A DNA stretch of 64,000 nucleotides from Fomitopsis serialis (taxonomy: Eukaryota; Basidiomycota; Agaricomycetes; Polyporales; Fomitopsidaceae). The stretch is from assembly GCF_022376445.1 (NCBI RefSeq), contig NW_025955015.1:124001-188000 (forward strand), given 5' to 3'. Of this stretch, positions 24,544 through 38,100 are shown one piece after another; the stretch's first letter is position 1; each line of letters starts with the position of its first letter. The translations under genes were made by a program, and so were the position numbers. The notes beneath the pieces are model-generated. The model was not told the origin of the DNA, did not search any database, and saw only the letters and a list, made by a program, of their open reading frames with translations.

Positions 24544-26002
24544 TCACGAGGATACCCGCTGCTTCGCGTACTCTACGAAGTCATCTATCGTTGACGGCCA
24601 TGCAGCTGGTGCGAGTCATATCAGATGGGGTCAGAGAAGGGGCTGAAACTGCACATGGAAGTTCACTCACCTTCTGCGTCATACTTCTCGAACTTGGAGT
24701 CGATGCTCCGTACAAATTCAAGGAACTGCGCGCCCGCGCCAGAGTATCACCGTCAAGTTCATACATCCCTGAATTTCCCGAACAGAAACTCACCATCTGC
24801 CAAGTGTCCTTGCTGATACCCTTTCCGCCCTTCTCATTGAGGAACTCAAACCACCACTGTGTGTGCTCCTCCTTCCAGCCCTCTTCACCGGTCATATCCA
24901 CATCGTCATCTCGTTGGACGTGTGCAAGCGCGCCACCTTGCAGGCCATGAGGAATCAGGAGCGCCCAGAACCCTTGCGCGTCCTCAAGACCTAATGTTGC
25001 GCATCACATGGGCGCGTCCCAGTCAGCCCGCGCCCATACACCGCCAGACTAGCTACCAACGCACCTAGACTCCGCTGTCCCTGTGGCCTCGAGAACTCAA
25101 ACGTGTAGTTGTACACCTGCGTGAAGTACTCCGGGTCCTGCGAGAGCTTCTGCCGGAGCTGCGTCAGCAGGCTCTGCATCCCCGAAATGCTGTCGCAGCT
25201 GCGGGAGCACGAGGCCATCAGCTTCGCCGTCCTTCGCCGTCACCAGCGCAAGGACCACGCACTTGAGCCGCTTCAAGCCGTCCACCCAGCCCTTCCGCGC
25301 CCACTCGCCCATGCTTGGCGACTTGAGGTCGTACGCCACAGCCAGCCAGACCACATCCGCCGGATCCGAGCCCAGATCCCCACACAGCCTGATCGTACCG
25401 TCAACTGCGATCATGTCATCGCCGTCCGGATCTGTGCGCGGCCAAGTGTCAGTCGTGATCCCACACTGGCACCCAAAGGGGAGAGGCGCACCTTTGTACT
25501 GATCGAAGAGCTGGTTGATCTTGGTGGTGGAGACGGTGCTCCGTTGCGCACTCGCTAGTGCATTGGGATCGCCGTAGAACGCGTCGATGGCGACGTCGAG
25601 CCGCTTGTACTTCTCGAGGAAGCGTTTCGCGTCGCGGGTCCTAACCACAGGAATCGGTGTGAGCCCACCACGGACCCGGAATGCACGGTCCACTCTCGCA
25701 CAACATCCACACGAATCGCGGAAATGGAGGACTCACGGAGCACCCGTTATGGCAACGAACTGGTCAACGTTCGCAGCCATCGCCTTGTCAAGCGTAGACT
25801 TGCTCTTGGAGGATACCTTGGACTAGCAGCGTCGTCGTAACGTCCCAGATTCAGAAAGCACGCGGGATCGCAGCGCGGACGGACAACACGAGCGGAAGTG
25901 CGCAAGGCGACCAGAGAGCGATTGGGTTCAAGAGCGCGGGGCACGATCTTCGGTCAGATATGCTTGGGCGCCGGTCGCAATGCCCCTGGGAACACTCACC
26001 AT
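24544..26002 (-). CDS. DCN1: DCN1, E3 ligase for cullin neddylation
   Basis: Promotes transfer of NEDD8/Rub1 to cullins by bridging the E2 and the cullin. The exon chain starts with an exon that supplies only the ATG (26000-26002), spliced over a 177-bp intron to 25822, where SKVSSKSKSTLDKAM follows. The N-terminal UBA-like part is QFVAITGAP then RDAKRFLEKYKRLDVAIDAF. The PONY/cullin-binding domain follows: STTKINQLFDQYKDPDGDD, DPADVVWLAVAYDLKSPSMG, CDSISGMQSLLTQLRQKL, YFTQVYNYTFEFSRPQGQRS, GFWALLIPHGLQGG and EEHTQWWFEFLNEKGGKGIS. It ends in a short last exon (WPSTIDDFVEYAKQRVSS). All introns are 50-100 bp GT-AG apart from the first. No frame breaks were seen. Confidence 0.95.
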
Positions 26003-29000
26003 GACGAGATACGAGAAAAGCACCACGAGCGCGGCGCAGAAACCGAGTAGAGGAGGAACGACAACGCGGCGGGCTGGCGGTGAGCTGTGTTTCGCGCAGA
26101 GACAAACAGCAGAGTCGGACTGTGGCTGAGCGTATGCGTAAGGCGTGCATTGTTAGGCGCCCGGAGTGCGATCACTGCGAGGCGGCGGTCTTCGGTCCGT
26201 TCCTTCCTCCCGCCATCACTTCCTTCCGCGGTCTGCTTGAACGTGCCAGCAGTCCCTGCTCTCGACTTTCCTGTGTACATCCTGCTGGACTGAATCAAAG
26301 CGAAATCTGTTTCTACCCGTGGCGCACGAACCAGCCGGCTGAGCCTTCGCTGGTGCCCGGGACAATCGCACACTTGTTCTCTTGTTGCCCTTACCTGACT
26401 ACGTAACTCTGAGAACAGCTCGCACCTTCTTTCAATTTGTTGTGGTCTGCTGCGATTCGGAAGTTGAGAGGTGAGTCGCGCTAGTCGCATTGAGCATGCA
26501 GTGTAGCACCGATTCATTGATGTGTATCTAAGATATTCAACGTCAACTGTCGTCTCCTTTCGCTAATCCCCAACGGGACGGTCAGCCTCGCACCAGTCTT
26601 GTGCGCAACGGACCACCCCGTCAGACTGCTTGAACCACGATACTACAGCCTTTCGAAATCTAATCTTCTGGAGCAGCGATGGTTTCATCTCGCAACGGTC
26701 TCGTGTACCTACCGGGTCGATCCATTATAATACATGCGGCACAGGACGACACATTGCTTCACGACCCGACTTGCGCCGACAAGATGACTATGCTCTTGCT
26801 GGACACTCGCCGATCGACCCCCTACCGTCTAAGGTCCGTCGCACGAAACGACCTGACAGCTCGGTTTTCTTGGTTTGCCGTACAGTCACTGTCGTCAAGG
26901 AGTCTACAAAGCGCATTTGGCACCTTCACCAACATGCGTTTGAAAACATGCAAACATGCTAGTGCTAGACTCTTGATCTCGATTGAGGCATTCGCAGTAG
27001 GTGGGTCAGATCTGATCGGTACAGTCAACTGTGTCTGAATCTCACAGGTTCACAACCTCGGCTTCTCAAGCTTAGGATGCAGATTTCTGCGCTCTCTCTT
27101 CTCAATGGTGCTACTCGTCTGGTCCTGCAGACCTTACCAGGTGGCTCGGCGACTCGGAATAGCGACAGGATATCCGGACAACGAGCCGCCTGCCTAGGAG
27201 TAATTGGCCATACCCCTCGCATGGCCCAGACATACGTCGACCCTACTCCCGGACATCCCTTCGGACTCCCCAATCGGCTGTCGCTGCTTGGCAGGTTCAT
27301 CTCGACGTCTAGCTAGGGATCCGCAGCACGACATACAATACCGCCCCCCCTCCCCACTACCTACGCCACAGATTCTGACAGTCCGATGCTCATCCCCGTG
27401 CATGCCTATTGCACCCTGCGCTCTAGACTCCGACGACCGTGCCCCGGTCCGCCGATCGCCATCACCATACAGTGCCAGGTACGTACGCATCGACGTCGGG
27501 CGCGAGCTCCTCGGCGGTTCCCACTTCGGCATCAGCGCCACTATCACTCGACGTCCTTCCCTTCTCCTGCCACAGGTCATTAATTGCATAATCAATGCGC
27601 GATCGGTCGAGAGGAACGAGTCTTCTCGATCAATGCTTTCGACGAATTGTGCGGCCATGCCGTACATACGCGTGATTCGTTGAAGACACGCTGACATGCT
27701 CGCGTCCGAGGACCCAGGAGCATTACATGCAGAGTTCCTGACATGCCGTACGTCGCGTCACCGTCGCCCTTCCTCCCATTCAGCAATACGATCGACAGGG
27801 CTCACTATATCCAGACCCGCATACGTACGTCGCCTCCCGATCCCTAAACGCACCGCACGTCAATGCGCTCTGATCTCAGTCGGCTGCGTCCGACGCAGGC
27901 TTCCTTCGGTTCGCAAGATCTCAAGGGCTGGTTCCTCGGTACTAACAGGACGTTCCTCGGATGCAGGGCGAGCAGCTGATCGCTGTCCGCGCTGCAGCGC
28001 CTCCGACACAGCGCCGCGTTCTCCCACTGTGGCACCGCAGCATCCGTCAGGCGGAGGGGCCCGCGCGTCGCGTACGCAGTCCGCCGACGCGTACCGCCCC
28101 GGACGGTCGATCAAGTGCGGGATGGTTCCGACTCGGAGTAGCTCACGGATGGATCACGGATGGCCTGTCGAGTGGTACATATGTCCAGTACGTATGTGTG
28201 CACTGTGATAGGTCGCAGGGATGACCAGTGGCGATATCCTGTAGGTGATCTGAGTCGATGTTACATGTCGTTCTTCTAGTCATTCGCGCGGATGTGGCGA
28301 GCACCCTCCGGTGGGAGAAGCACTGTTCCCGGCCATCAGCGATGACTTAGGGCGCATCCTTGACGTAAGTTAATCTGTCATGACAGTGTATGCCAACCTG
28401 ATGAGCCAACAGCAGCTCCGCTCACCGCGACGCCAACCCGCCTGCGGTGATCCTTCCACAGTCGACAGAAGGGGACAAACCCCTCGCCCACAGACTAACC
28501 TCATCAGACGACACCGTCTTAGGTATGTGGGCCGGGCAACCTGACGATGCCTGGTCAGCACCATTCCACGCTCACCGTGGAGGCTCTCAAGCCCGGTATC
28601 CTGGCTCTCCCCGCATGCGGATCATCCCTGGAAATCGAGAAATGCAGAGCCCAGGCCAATTGATCTGGCCTCTAGGATCTCGGAAGCATCAAGACGTACA
28701 ACACTCGCGGCTTGACTCTATATAACGTCCTCATTGCAAGTACTAAATGAAAGGCTGGGCTGCGGGGAACGACTCCATGCGCAGCCTTCGGGGACAGTCA
28801 CGCTTCTGGGGATCCATCGTCTCGGGAGTCGGGCACTTCGTACCCGAGACCTGATCTGGGAACCCAGATGCGAACGAGCGATCGGCCACGGCGATGAAGA
28901 CGTACGTTTCACTCGGTCATACTCAAGTATGAAGTACAATACATCGGCGATGGGTCTGGGCTGCGAAGGTTTGAACAAGCGTCTCTACCTGGCCTACGCG

Positions 29001-31070
29001 TTATCACACCACGGCCTCGGTCGGGAGCCTGTCCTGGAACGGTACCATTGTCATGAAAGTAACTAACCTGCAGGAAGACCCAAGGAAGACCAGACACGCG
29101 GCTTTGGTGGGTATTGCGCACGACCGACGCGGCCGCCGGGTCCCACACTAGCTTAGCGTTGTGCGCAAGTGCGGGTCTCTCTGAAGCACCTCCCAGGTAT
29201 CTTCAAGCTTCACTCGTTGTCAGGTGCCGACCATCCTCAAGTCGCTGATCCGAAATCGAAGCCCACCGAGAGGGTGATGTCTGGGCAGTGTCGCGTCTAG
29301 GGTCAGGCACATGCTGTCGACTCGTCTCTACGCGCGCGATCGTCCGCTGGCCTTGACACTGACCCCTCCGTGCGATCGTCCAATCACGCGTGTTGCTTTC
29401 GACTCGGACGTGGGCCGACCAGTCCGTGTGTGGTGCGCCGCCACGCATTCTCGCTATCCTGCTTTGCACGCTGACTCACCGGACAGCCTCCTCCCGCATC
29501 CTTGAACGTGACGTCTCCCAAGCTCCCTACGCCTTCTTCGGCACCTCCCCGCGAACACGTACGTATGCGTGCTTCCTCGCCCGCCTTCTCTAGGCCCGCT
29601 CGCCCCCTCCCTGCTTCTCCAGGCTTCTCTGTCCTCACGATCGCGGCCGGCGTCCGTGGCGTTCGGGAAGTCTCCCTGCCTGACGTGCCACTGGTGGCCG
29701 CCCCATGCACGTCGAGCACGCGTCCGGTCACTAAGCTCCCGGGCCTTGCGCCGCGCGCGTGTCGTGCGTACATACGGTGACGTCGATGTATGTATCATGG
29801 CTCTGAGCTGCCAGCGAGTGACATAATAGATGCACGTCCGCCATGCCTGCCTGCCCGCGTTTCTCCTGCCAGTGCGGCGCATGAGTTCGACGTCTGGGTC
29901 CCGAGTATCCCGGAGGTGTCTATAGGACGAATCCGAGTCTACCGCGTCCACTAGCAAGGCCCTCGGACGGACGCGTGCAGTTCATCTGTGCCGGTGCACC
30001 CCGCCTCAAGCATCTCCAAGTCCAACTTCAGCGGAGGCATCGCATTGTCGATCGCTACAGATCCCCGGCCTCCCGCCCAGATCTCCGCACCCCGCTACCC
30101 GCCTCTACTACTACGTAGTACGGAACCCAGCCCAGCATATAGGTCAACTTATCACCCCGCCTAGCGGCGTCTCAGGCTTAGCAGGTTCACCCATACATAT
30201 CACAGTAGCACCAGCCAGCAGACTCGTCGGCAGGAACTTGGACCCCAACTCCCAACTTGACCCTAGCTCGCGCCGGAGCGGCGACTCGAACAAGTTGGTC
30301 CTGATCATGAGATCCTCGGAACTCGACGACGCGACACCGCACGCAAGCGAGGCCGTCGGTCGACGCGACCCTCTCGATCATGATCTCACACCGCGCCTCG
30401 GCACGCGAGCGACGATTCTGTCAGAACTCCGAGTCAGGGGTCAGAAGGACTCATCCGCGTCGACACGAGTCGCCACCGTGACCACATTCAGCCTGAGGAT
30501 TCAGAGGCTGCTGCGGACCGCTTGCAGTGACACACTGATCGCCGCTGATATTCGGAATACGCCTACTAGTAAGTACTTACGGTGACCCTGAAAGACCAAG
30601 CCCGTACCGGGTTACTTACCCGGCTGCGCGGCGTAGCCTGGCGTAGCGTTGAGCCTGTCGTGGGGTGCGGCCAAGATCTCCGGGTGCAGAGAGTGGCAAG
30701 GAAACCGCTGCGCACAAGTGAAGCCGGAGATCGACGCAAGGAGCCACATAGTAGATACCAGGCAGAGGCAGCACACACACCTATAGACAGAGGCAGCACA
30801 CACACCTATATAGACACATGGACGAGACCAGTTGCAATTGCAATGCGATAATAGTAACATGAAAACCAGCAACGACGAGACGATGATGATGCAACGGGTA
30901 CTAATGATAGTCATTCAGAATCAGCACAGAAACACAGAGACATTGAACAGACGCAGTATAATGCTTCCTAGCGTACGCGTACGACCACCGACCGCCGACC
31001 CTGCAGCCAGTCCAGCCCAAACCCCAAGAACGACCTGGAAACCCTCAACGACGGCGACGACTCACGGCTC
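26003..31070. other. 5-kb gene-poor region
   Basis: Contains the DCN1 promoter on its left side. No reading frame has a recognisable domain, and no exon chain with consistent frames could be built on either strand. It holds the small tandem duplication listed at 30763. Old, eroded transposon or gene sequence is possible but not shown. Confidence 0.35.
30763..30815 (+). repeat. short direct tandem duplication
   Basis: The string GAGGCAGCACACACACCTAT occurs twice in a row, 24 bp apart (from about 30764 and 30788). It includes an ACAC microsatellite core. A replication slip is the simple explanation. Confidence 0.7.
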
Positions 31071-32031
31071 TCACTTCACGACGATCACCCGCTTCGTGTG
31101 CTTCCCCGCGCGTCTCCTCTCGTTATGCGGCATCGGCCGCCTCCACGCCTCGTCCTCCTCCCCCGGGTACCCCTCTCCCTGCGGCGGCTTCCCGGCGTGC
31201 TCCTCACCCTGCTGTGGCGGCGGCGGCGGGTGCATCGGGTACTGCATCTGGACGTCCATCGGCGCGTGTGGCGGGGTCGTCCGCGCGTGCTGTGGGGGCG
31301 GTGGCGGTACGGAGTGCGAGTGTGGGTGCGGGTAGGGCGACGGTGCGGAGACGGGCGCAGACTGAGCTTGGACGGGGATGATGGGGATGCCGCCGCGCGG
31401 CGCACGCGCGCCCGCCTGCGTCGGCGGCGGCGGTCCAGCCTGGGGCGGCGGCGCGAGGGCGTGCCCCGGATGCGTGCGGGGCGAGCCCGACGTCTGGCGG
31501 GCGGGGTGCTCAGCAGGCGGCGGAGGTTGCGCGTGCGGATGTGGATACGAGGGGCCCGCGTGCATGTCGACCTCGATCTGCACGGTGACGATCTCCTTGC
31601 CCTTGCGCGCGAAGAACGCGCGCTCCTGCTCGAAGAAGAAGCCGGACGTGGAGCCCATCGCGGCGTTGGGCGGGGGCGGGGGAAGAGCGCCATGAGCTCG
31701 TGGCCCGTCGGCGGCGCGGGGAAGCCGCCGCGGCGGGGCATGGCGGCGGCGGACGCGTCGACGGGGGAGAGCTCGAGGTCTGCGCGCGGGGACGTCAGCA
31801 GGGGCAGTCTGTGGGACGCGGGCATGCGCGGCGCACCTCGGAGGGCCGGCGGCGACATGGGGCGGCGTGCGCGCGCGGGGTCTGGCGGGGCGGGGGGGAG
31901 GAAGGCGCGTTTGGCGGAGGCGGAGGGGGGCTGCGCTCGCTGCCGGTGGACGCGGTGGTCGAGGGCGAGAGGGAGGGCGAGCCGGTGTGGATGTGGGGGA
32001 TGGGGCGGAGGTGGTACTTGGCGGTCGCCAT
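31071..32031 (-). CDS. proline/histidine-rich protein of unknown function (frame-shifted copy)
   Basis: Not recognised. It is very GC-rich. The likely start at 32031 gives MATAKYHLRPIPHIHTGSPS followed by Ser/Pro-rich sequence. After a frame change near 31870 it continues with MSPPALRGAPRMPASHRLPL and DLELSPVDASAAAMPRRGGF. After a second change near 31675 (a G/C run) it continues with GSTSGFFFEQERAFFARKGK and EIVTVQIEVDMHAGPSYPH, the only non-repetitive, probably folded part. The remainder is Pro/His/Gln/Ala-rich with poly-Pro runs. It ends in a basic tail, NERRRAGKHTKRVIVVK, which could act as a nuclear signal. Low-complexity composition suggests a disordered regulatory protein. I cannot assign a function. 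Both frame changes fall in homopolymer-rich sequence. Confidence 0.55.
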
Positions 32032-32114
32032 GGCGGGTGGTCAGGCTGCGGCGGGTGCGGGGGTGCGGTGGCGAGGCGAGGGCAGTGGGGGAGAGGGGAT
32101 CGAGGGGTGCAGGC

Positions 32115-32127
32115 GGGGGCCTTATAA
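32115..32127 (-). promoter_or_regulatory. TATA-like box ahead of the Pro/His-rich gene
   Basis: The minus strand reads CCTTATAAGG about 85-95 bp before the likely ATG at 32031, in otherwise extremely GC-rich DNA. Position and sequence fit a TATA element. No experimental support is visible. Confidence 0.4.
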
Positions 32128-35100
32128 GGGCGGGGGCGGATGGCGGACGCAGATGAAGCGACCCTGAGAGGGGGAGCGTTCTTGGTGTGCGATCGCGCAT
32201 CGCCGCATCTGGCGTCCGGACTCGGACAGGAAAAGGAAAAGGAGGCCAGGCAGCTGCTAGGCGCGGCGCGGGCAATTGATCCTGATTGCCACTTCACCAG
32301 ATCGCGATCCCTCCGTGCCCCCTCGCAGAACACCGGCCCACCGCGACCGGCGTCACCCCAGGCGCGCGCCAGCCACCGTCGCTGCCAGCCTCGAAGCGAG
32401 CAAGCTCTGTCCACCTCTCCGCCCACGCACCGTCTTCTCTGCCCGCTGCATTCCCACTGCGCTGGCTCTTCCCGGCACACACAAGCTATGCCTTCTTCAG
32501 CCGAGGCCATGCCCACATCGCTATTGTCATACATCGCCCGGCGGCGGTCATCTCGCAGCGCACCGTTGCCTGGCACATCCATCTGCCTCCGGCCTGCCAA
32601 TCACACCACCGATTGCAGAGCGTGTGTCCCCGGACGCATCTCATCGACCGCCTCCTGCGCCACGGGGCCCCCATTACCGCATCGGCCACGCTTACTACGC
32701 AGCGTACGTACCGCAGGGTGATCGCGGCTCCCCGACAGCCTGCAGCCAATTGCTGGCACACCGGGCAGGGCGGACTCGCTAGCGTGCGACGGCAGGTCGC
32801 CGTCCAATTCGGCCCAGGTAACGTAACGCGCCCTGCGCGGGTGCAGATGGGCCAGCCGGCCATCAGGCTTCCGGTTTGAGCAGAAACTGTCATCACGCAG
32901 GCCGCCGCCGGACTCCGAGTGTTGTTCGACAGCGCACATCAGGCCGGAGACGAGCGTCGTGGCGACAGCGACCCTGCAGGAGGGCAACAGGAGTCGTCGC
33001 GGTGCCAGTTGCGCGTGTCACGCCCATGACATGCCGTACGTCTCGAAACGTCTGGTCTGTTGACACGGACAGCGACTTCGCAGGCAGGATCCGAGTGTGC
33101 GCGGACGCAGGGGCGCTGCACCGATCGGCCCGCGCTCGCACAGACGGTTCGATCCAATTCGATCTGGACGTTCTCCTGCACTCTCCGCCCTTTTGGGCCA
33201 CTGATGGGATCCGGCAGCCGCTCGCCTCGGAAGACGCCTGCCCGTCGACGTCCATCGCCCAAGTTCACCGGCCGTCGCTTCCAACGCATGACAGGTGTAC
33301 GCCCGCCGCCTTCACGCCGCCCCAGATCAGGCGGCCTTCGCACGCTGCGTTCCCGTGTGCAGGTGCGATCACGACATGCCGTCAGCGAGCACTGCTGGCG
33401 GTGGCAGCTGCGGCACCTGGGGGCACGACTCATCGCCGCATCGCGCTGCATGGAAATGGAAGCCCGCGAGCGAGGATCAGCCGTCCTCGGAACCCGAATG
33501 CCACATCCCCGCGCGCTTCCCGTCGCGAAGCCTGCGCATCCGCCCGCCGCTCGAGCCGTCTCTGTGCGGCTGGCCGCGTATGGCCATGCCATTCAGTGCA
33601 CCCCAGGCGCCGGCGAGGGGCTTGGTACTTATGTAGCGCGGGGTTTGGACGGCGTGAGCAGCACTCGGGCGGCTTCGTGCTTGGCTCTTGGCTCTGCATC
33701 CTTGCCCGGGCCTTTCAATTACGCTATGGTCACCGGTCATGCCAGAATCGACAAGTCGGTGCGCGAGATTGCCCTGCAGATCACCCAGTGACGATGCACC
33801 GTCCGGAGTCGAATTGGCATGTACTCATACTACTACCTTGTTTGCTCCGCTGATACAGACCGCGGACCTCGTGCGCGCGTAGTACTTCGTCCTATTGCTC
33901 GCCGCCCGCTTCGCGGGCTGACGTGCCGGCTGTTATACTCACTCCCCACAAGGTTCCCGTCTTCCTTCCGAGGCAGCCCACCACGCGTCTTCGGTGCAAT
34001 CGAGGCAGAGCTGCGTCCCCGGCAACTCTGTTCCTCGCCGCATACGGAGGGCTGCACGCCTCGGCGTCCAGCGGAGCATCGACCGATAGCACTGCACGCG
34101 CCCTACGGAGCCATCTCCTCGCCCCTCCCCAGTGCCACGCCCGATCGCTCGGACGCGTCCGCACAGCGAGTGGTCCTCTGTAAGTGCCCCCGCGCTCGCA
34201 CCCAGGCCTCCTCCGTCCCCGCCTCTAAATCGCCTACTGACACCGCGCAACTCAGCGTGCCATGTACCCTCGTCCGCACAGGGTGCGAGCGGGCCTGGAC
34301 TGGGGCGTGTTCGCTTCCGATCCACGATCCCTGCGTTCCGAGGTTCGCTGCAGCGCGTCTGGGCCGCGGTGCGGTGCAGGGACGGGATGCTACGCGGTGC
34401 GTCCGTGGATCTTGAATGGTCGGGTCGGTGCCCTGCGCGCGAGCCCGGCTCCCGGATATCAAACCCAGCCTTCGCGATCGCACCGTAGCATCGTGTATCG
34501 TGTATCATATCGTGTATCAATGACAATGCAGTATCGCGCACCGTGCACCGTACCGTCATGCCCACCGCATCGCGTGCAGAGGCGTCCCTTCTTGGGATAG
34601 CGTCGGACGGTTAGTACGAAGTTGTGTGCCACGCTTATCCACGCTCGTCCGCGCACGCGTCGCCCGTAAGTCAGATAGCAGCGGAGGCGAGCACATGCGC
34701 GTGGGCCGTCCGGTGTTCAAACCCGCCAAATAAGTCCCCGACGCTCCCATCCCAGCCACGTCCCCGCTCAGAGGGACACTGCTGCCGGATTGAACCTGGC
34801 TTACAGGCACTGCTCTCCATGGCCCCTCCCGGCGCACCCACCCCGCTGAGCGCGCACTCTCGCCTTTCGGGCGCCAAGCGGTCAACACCCGGCGCTAGGA
34901 CAGCAGGGTCGTTGGGTTCCGAGGGGCCACTCAGGCTGAGCAGGCAACAGCCCGCGAAGGCGTCTAAGTGGGTGCGTCTTCCGAGTCGTCTTCGTCTTCG
35001 TCTATCGTGCGTGGGCGGATGCACGAATGCGCGGTGGTGCGCCGGGCACACTGAGAGTCAGAACTCGCCGCGAGCGAACGATTTCCGATCCAGACACGGC

Positions 35101-38100
35101 GCTATCGGCGCACCCCTGGATCGTCCGCCACGCTCGGCACCGTCATCGTCGGCGCCACCCGCGTCTCTCCTGACGAATACGAACACGCGGCGGGCGATGT
35201 CGATGGTGCCTTGCCGAGGGGCGTTCATTAAGGAGCGAGCGATGCATCGAAGCTCGGGGGCGGGTGCGCTTCTTGCACTTCCGCTTCCCTTCCGAGAACA
35301 CGAGTTTTTTCAACTAGTTGGGCGTCTGGGATGAGGATGATCCCGTCGCTTCGTGCGGTATGACCAGCGCCGCTTGTCGTGGTCAGACTCAGAGGAGAGG
35401 ATTTGGCCCGGAGGGGGTTCGTTGCAGGCGATCGTGGTGTACGGTACTGCATCGCGCCGCACGGCGTTCCTCGCGCTCGAACCGACCAACCTCTGTTCGC
35501 GTCCCACTTTCGAGTTGCGGCAGCGCACTTTCGGAGCGGGTAAGTGCGCCTCGTTGCTCCTCTCGGGAGGCACACCGCCGTCACCCACCACATTCCGCGC
35601 TTCTTTAGTGGGTTTGATGTCAGGCCAGCGGCCCGGCTGCGTGGTCCATATGCTCCCACTCGCTGTGCTCTGCGGGGGCACGACAGGAGCCATCCTTGCA
35701 TCTGTCTGCATCGCTCTCAGATCAGCCGTCCCCGTCGATATGATCATCTCCACCAGGCGTGATACATAGCTGGCTTGTGCGGATCGATATGTGTGTAGTG
35801 TAGACACGCGTACGATGCTGTGCTCAGTCCGCACATGTACACCAATCGTCGTATCAAGCTAGACAAACAGCGTACCACGGTAGCCTATCGATCCCATCAC
35901 GTCAGGGCCGCCAGGCCCTCAAACTTCCCGCCCTTCCTCATGGAGGAGGCTTCTTGCCAGCGTAGTTGCATGGGCGCCAGCCGTCCGTTGCTTCCGCACC
36001 CGCGCGCCTAATTTGCTCCCGTCGTTCTTGCCCAAACCGAGCGGGCACGGACACAAATCGAGATCGGATGGGAGCCGTGGGTGCGGTAGAGTGCGCAGGA
36101 GGTGTCCATGGCCAGGTCGCTAGCGCGGTTCGCTTCCCAGCGTGCATGGCCTAACCAGGAACCCGTCGCACCCCGCGAGCCGGTTAGACATGCGGCCTGT
36201 GTCACGGATTCGGGCTGGTGCTGTGGACTCGGATAGGAGCTGTGCCAGCGGCAGCTTGGCGGGCTCGGGGGGTTATCTGCAGCCTGTGCGATTACATGTC
36301 CAGATATTGGCAGGCACGGGGATTACATGTTTGACTCGCCAGGATGATCGTTTGGGGTTCAGGCTGATGCAATCGAGCGACGTACCCGATATTGCTCGAC
36401 CGCAGCGTATTGGACAGTTCATTCCGCTACCATCTTCATTACTCTCCCAGCATGGGCGACCCGAGCGGATCTCCATCCTCCACCAGGAGTTCGCCGTCCG
36501 TCGAATCCATACCACCCCGGTTTTGCACACCTGTGCTGTCCGCGCTGTATTGTCTTGCCGGCACATCGAGACGCGCCGGACGACTTTGTCCTCTGCTCCG
36601 GACTCTGCCCGCCTTGTCGAGGATCAGCACCTAGTAGGATCCTGCGCGGGGCCCATCTTAACGCCACAGGGTCCTCCGAGGCCGTCGCTCATCTGCCCCT
36701 GTCAAGTTCAATACCGCGGCGGCGCCACTGCGTCGCTCGCTATTCGCCGTTCGGTGTTCGCCACGAGCCGGTCGAGCCGGCCATCGAAATGTCGACGGCG
36801 TAGTCGATGTTCGGATGGGCCGCAGACGGCTGCCGGTGAGGTTGGGGATGATTATGGTGGGCGCGCGATGGTATGTACCCTGCTGCTATTGCGTATGCGA
36901 TGTGTCCAGTCCTGGCCGCCAGTTTGCTTCTACACGAACACCGCTATCCGCGGAACAATAAGCTACTGCACGCATTCGTCAGCATCACCACCATTCCCGT
37001 CATGGCAAACCGAATATGCCTACACGTAAACTGCCAATCTCGCCTCGTCTTGTCAAGCCGCATCTACAGCAACTGCGTGTTCCGACCGTCCGCCGGTGAA
37101 CAACGCCTGGGTGGAAGAACTTCACGTCGCAACGCGTGACGTCCCCTGTCCCCCATGCACTTCTTGTGGCGCAACGGACATTGCAGCGCGGCGTCTGAGC
37201 GTCCCAGCCGACCGCTGCGGCGCCACTACGCTCATCGGTACATCCTCCAGGGACGCCACGATCATTTGAGTTACGACCCCCGTCTTCCTTGCCAAGTCAT
37301 GGGTGATTCATCTCCACCCCGCGGGCGCTACGGACAACGTCCGTTGTCAACGCTGAAGCGCCGAATGGGTGGGATGGGGCCGCAAACCGACCACCGCCTC
37401 GAGACTGGACACCTCCATGGACGACAGAACGCTAACACGGGCGGCAGCGAGCTAACAGCATACGCGGTCAAACAGACTCACCTCCATTTCGTCTCACTGA
37501 CACTCGCCGGGCGGCGAACACGCGTCCGAGTCAGCTCCGGTGGCGATCGGAGACACTGCGGCAGCGTTATGGTGTGCGGGTGTCGGACGGCGGGCGTAAT
37601 TGACGAGGGAAGCAGCAGGATGGCTGATTGCGGCGTCGACGTCGACGGCCGACCGACCACGGTCTGTCCATGTCAGGTTCTGTCAAACGTCGAGATGTAT
37701 TAGAAGGGCGAGCGCGACAGATCCCGACTGTCCGAACTGGCAGATGCGCGAGATCAGCATGTGTAGAGACGCCATATGCAGAACCCACGTAGTGCGTATG
37801 GACGTGCTGCCCGGTCGGATAGCCTGGATTGTGCATGATTTGACGGACGTTTGTTGCCGTGACGATTCGAGCTTGACGAGGGCAGATGAGTCTCCAGTTG
37901 CCAATCTATCGCCGCGGGCTATGCATGGCAATGCAACCTACTCCATAAAACCGACAGGGGAGGATCCGCCAGTCACTGGCCACCATACAGCATATGTCAA
38001 GTGACGACTTACCCGTTGTGCACGGTGGCTTTACCGTCCATGTGTTGTGGCGTGGCTTCGCAAGTTCGTTCGTCCTGTTCATCATACCGACGCTATTCTA

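Noticed and set aside
32140..34600. Long open frames on both strands in the GC-rich stretch
   Set aside because: They overlap in up to five frames, have no domains and reflect the scarcity of stop codons in GC-rich DNA.
36142..37029. A 295-codon open frame
   Set aside because: Composition is patchy, no domain or intron support, and competing frames are equally plausible.
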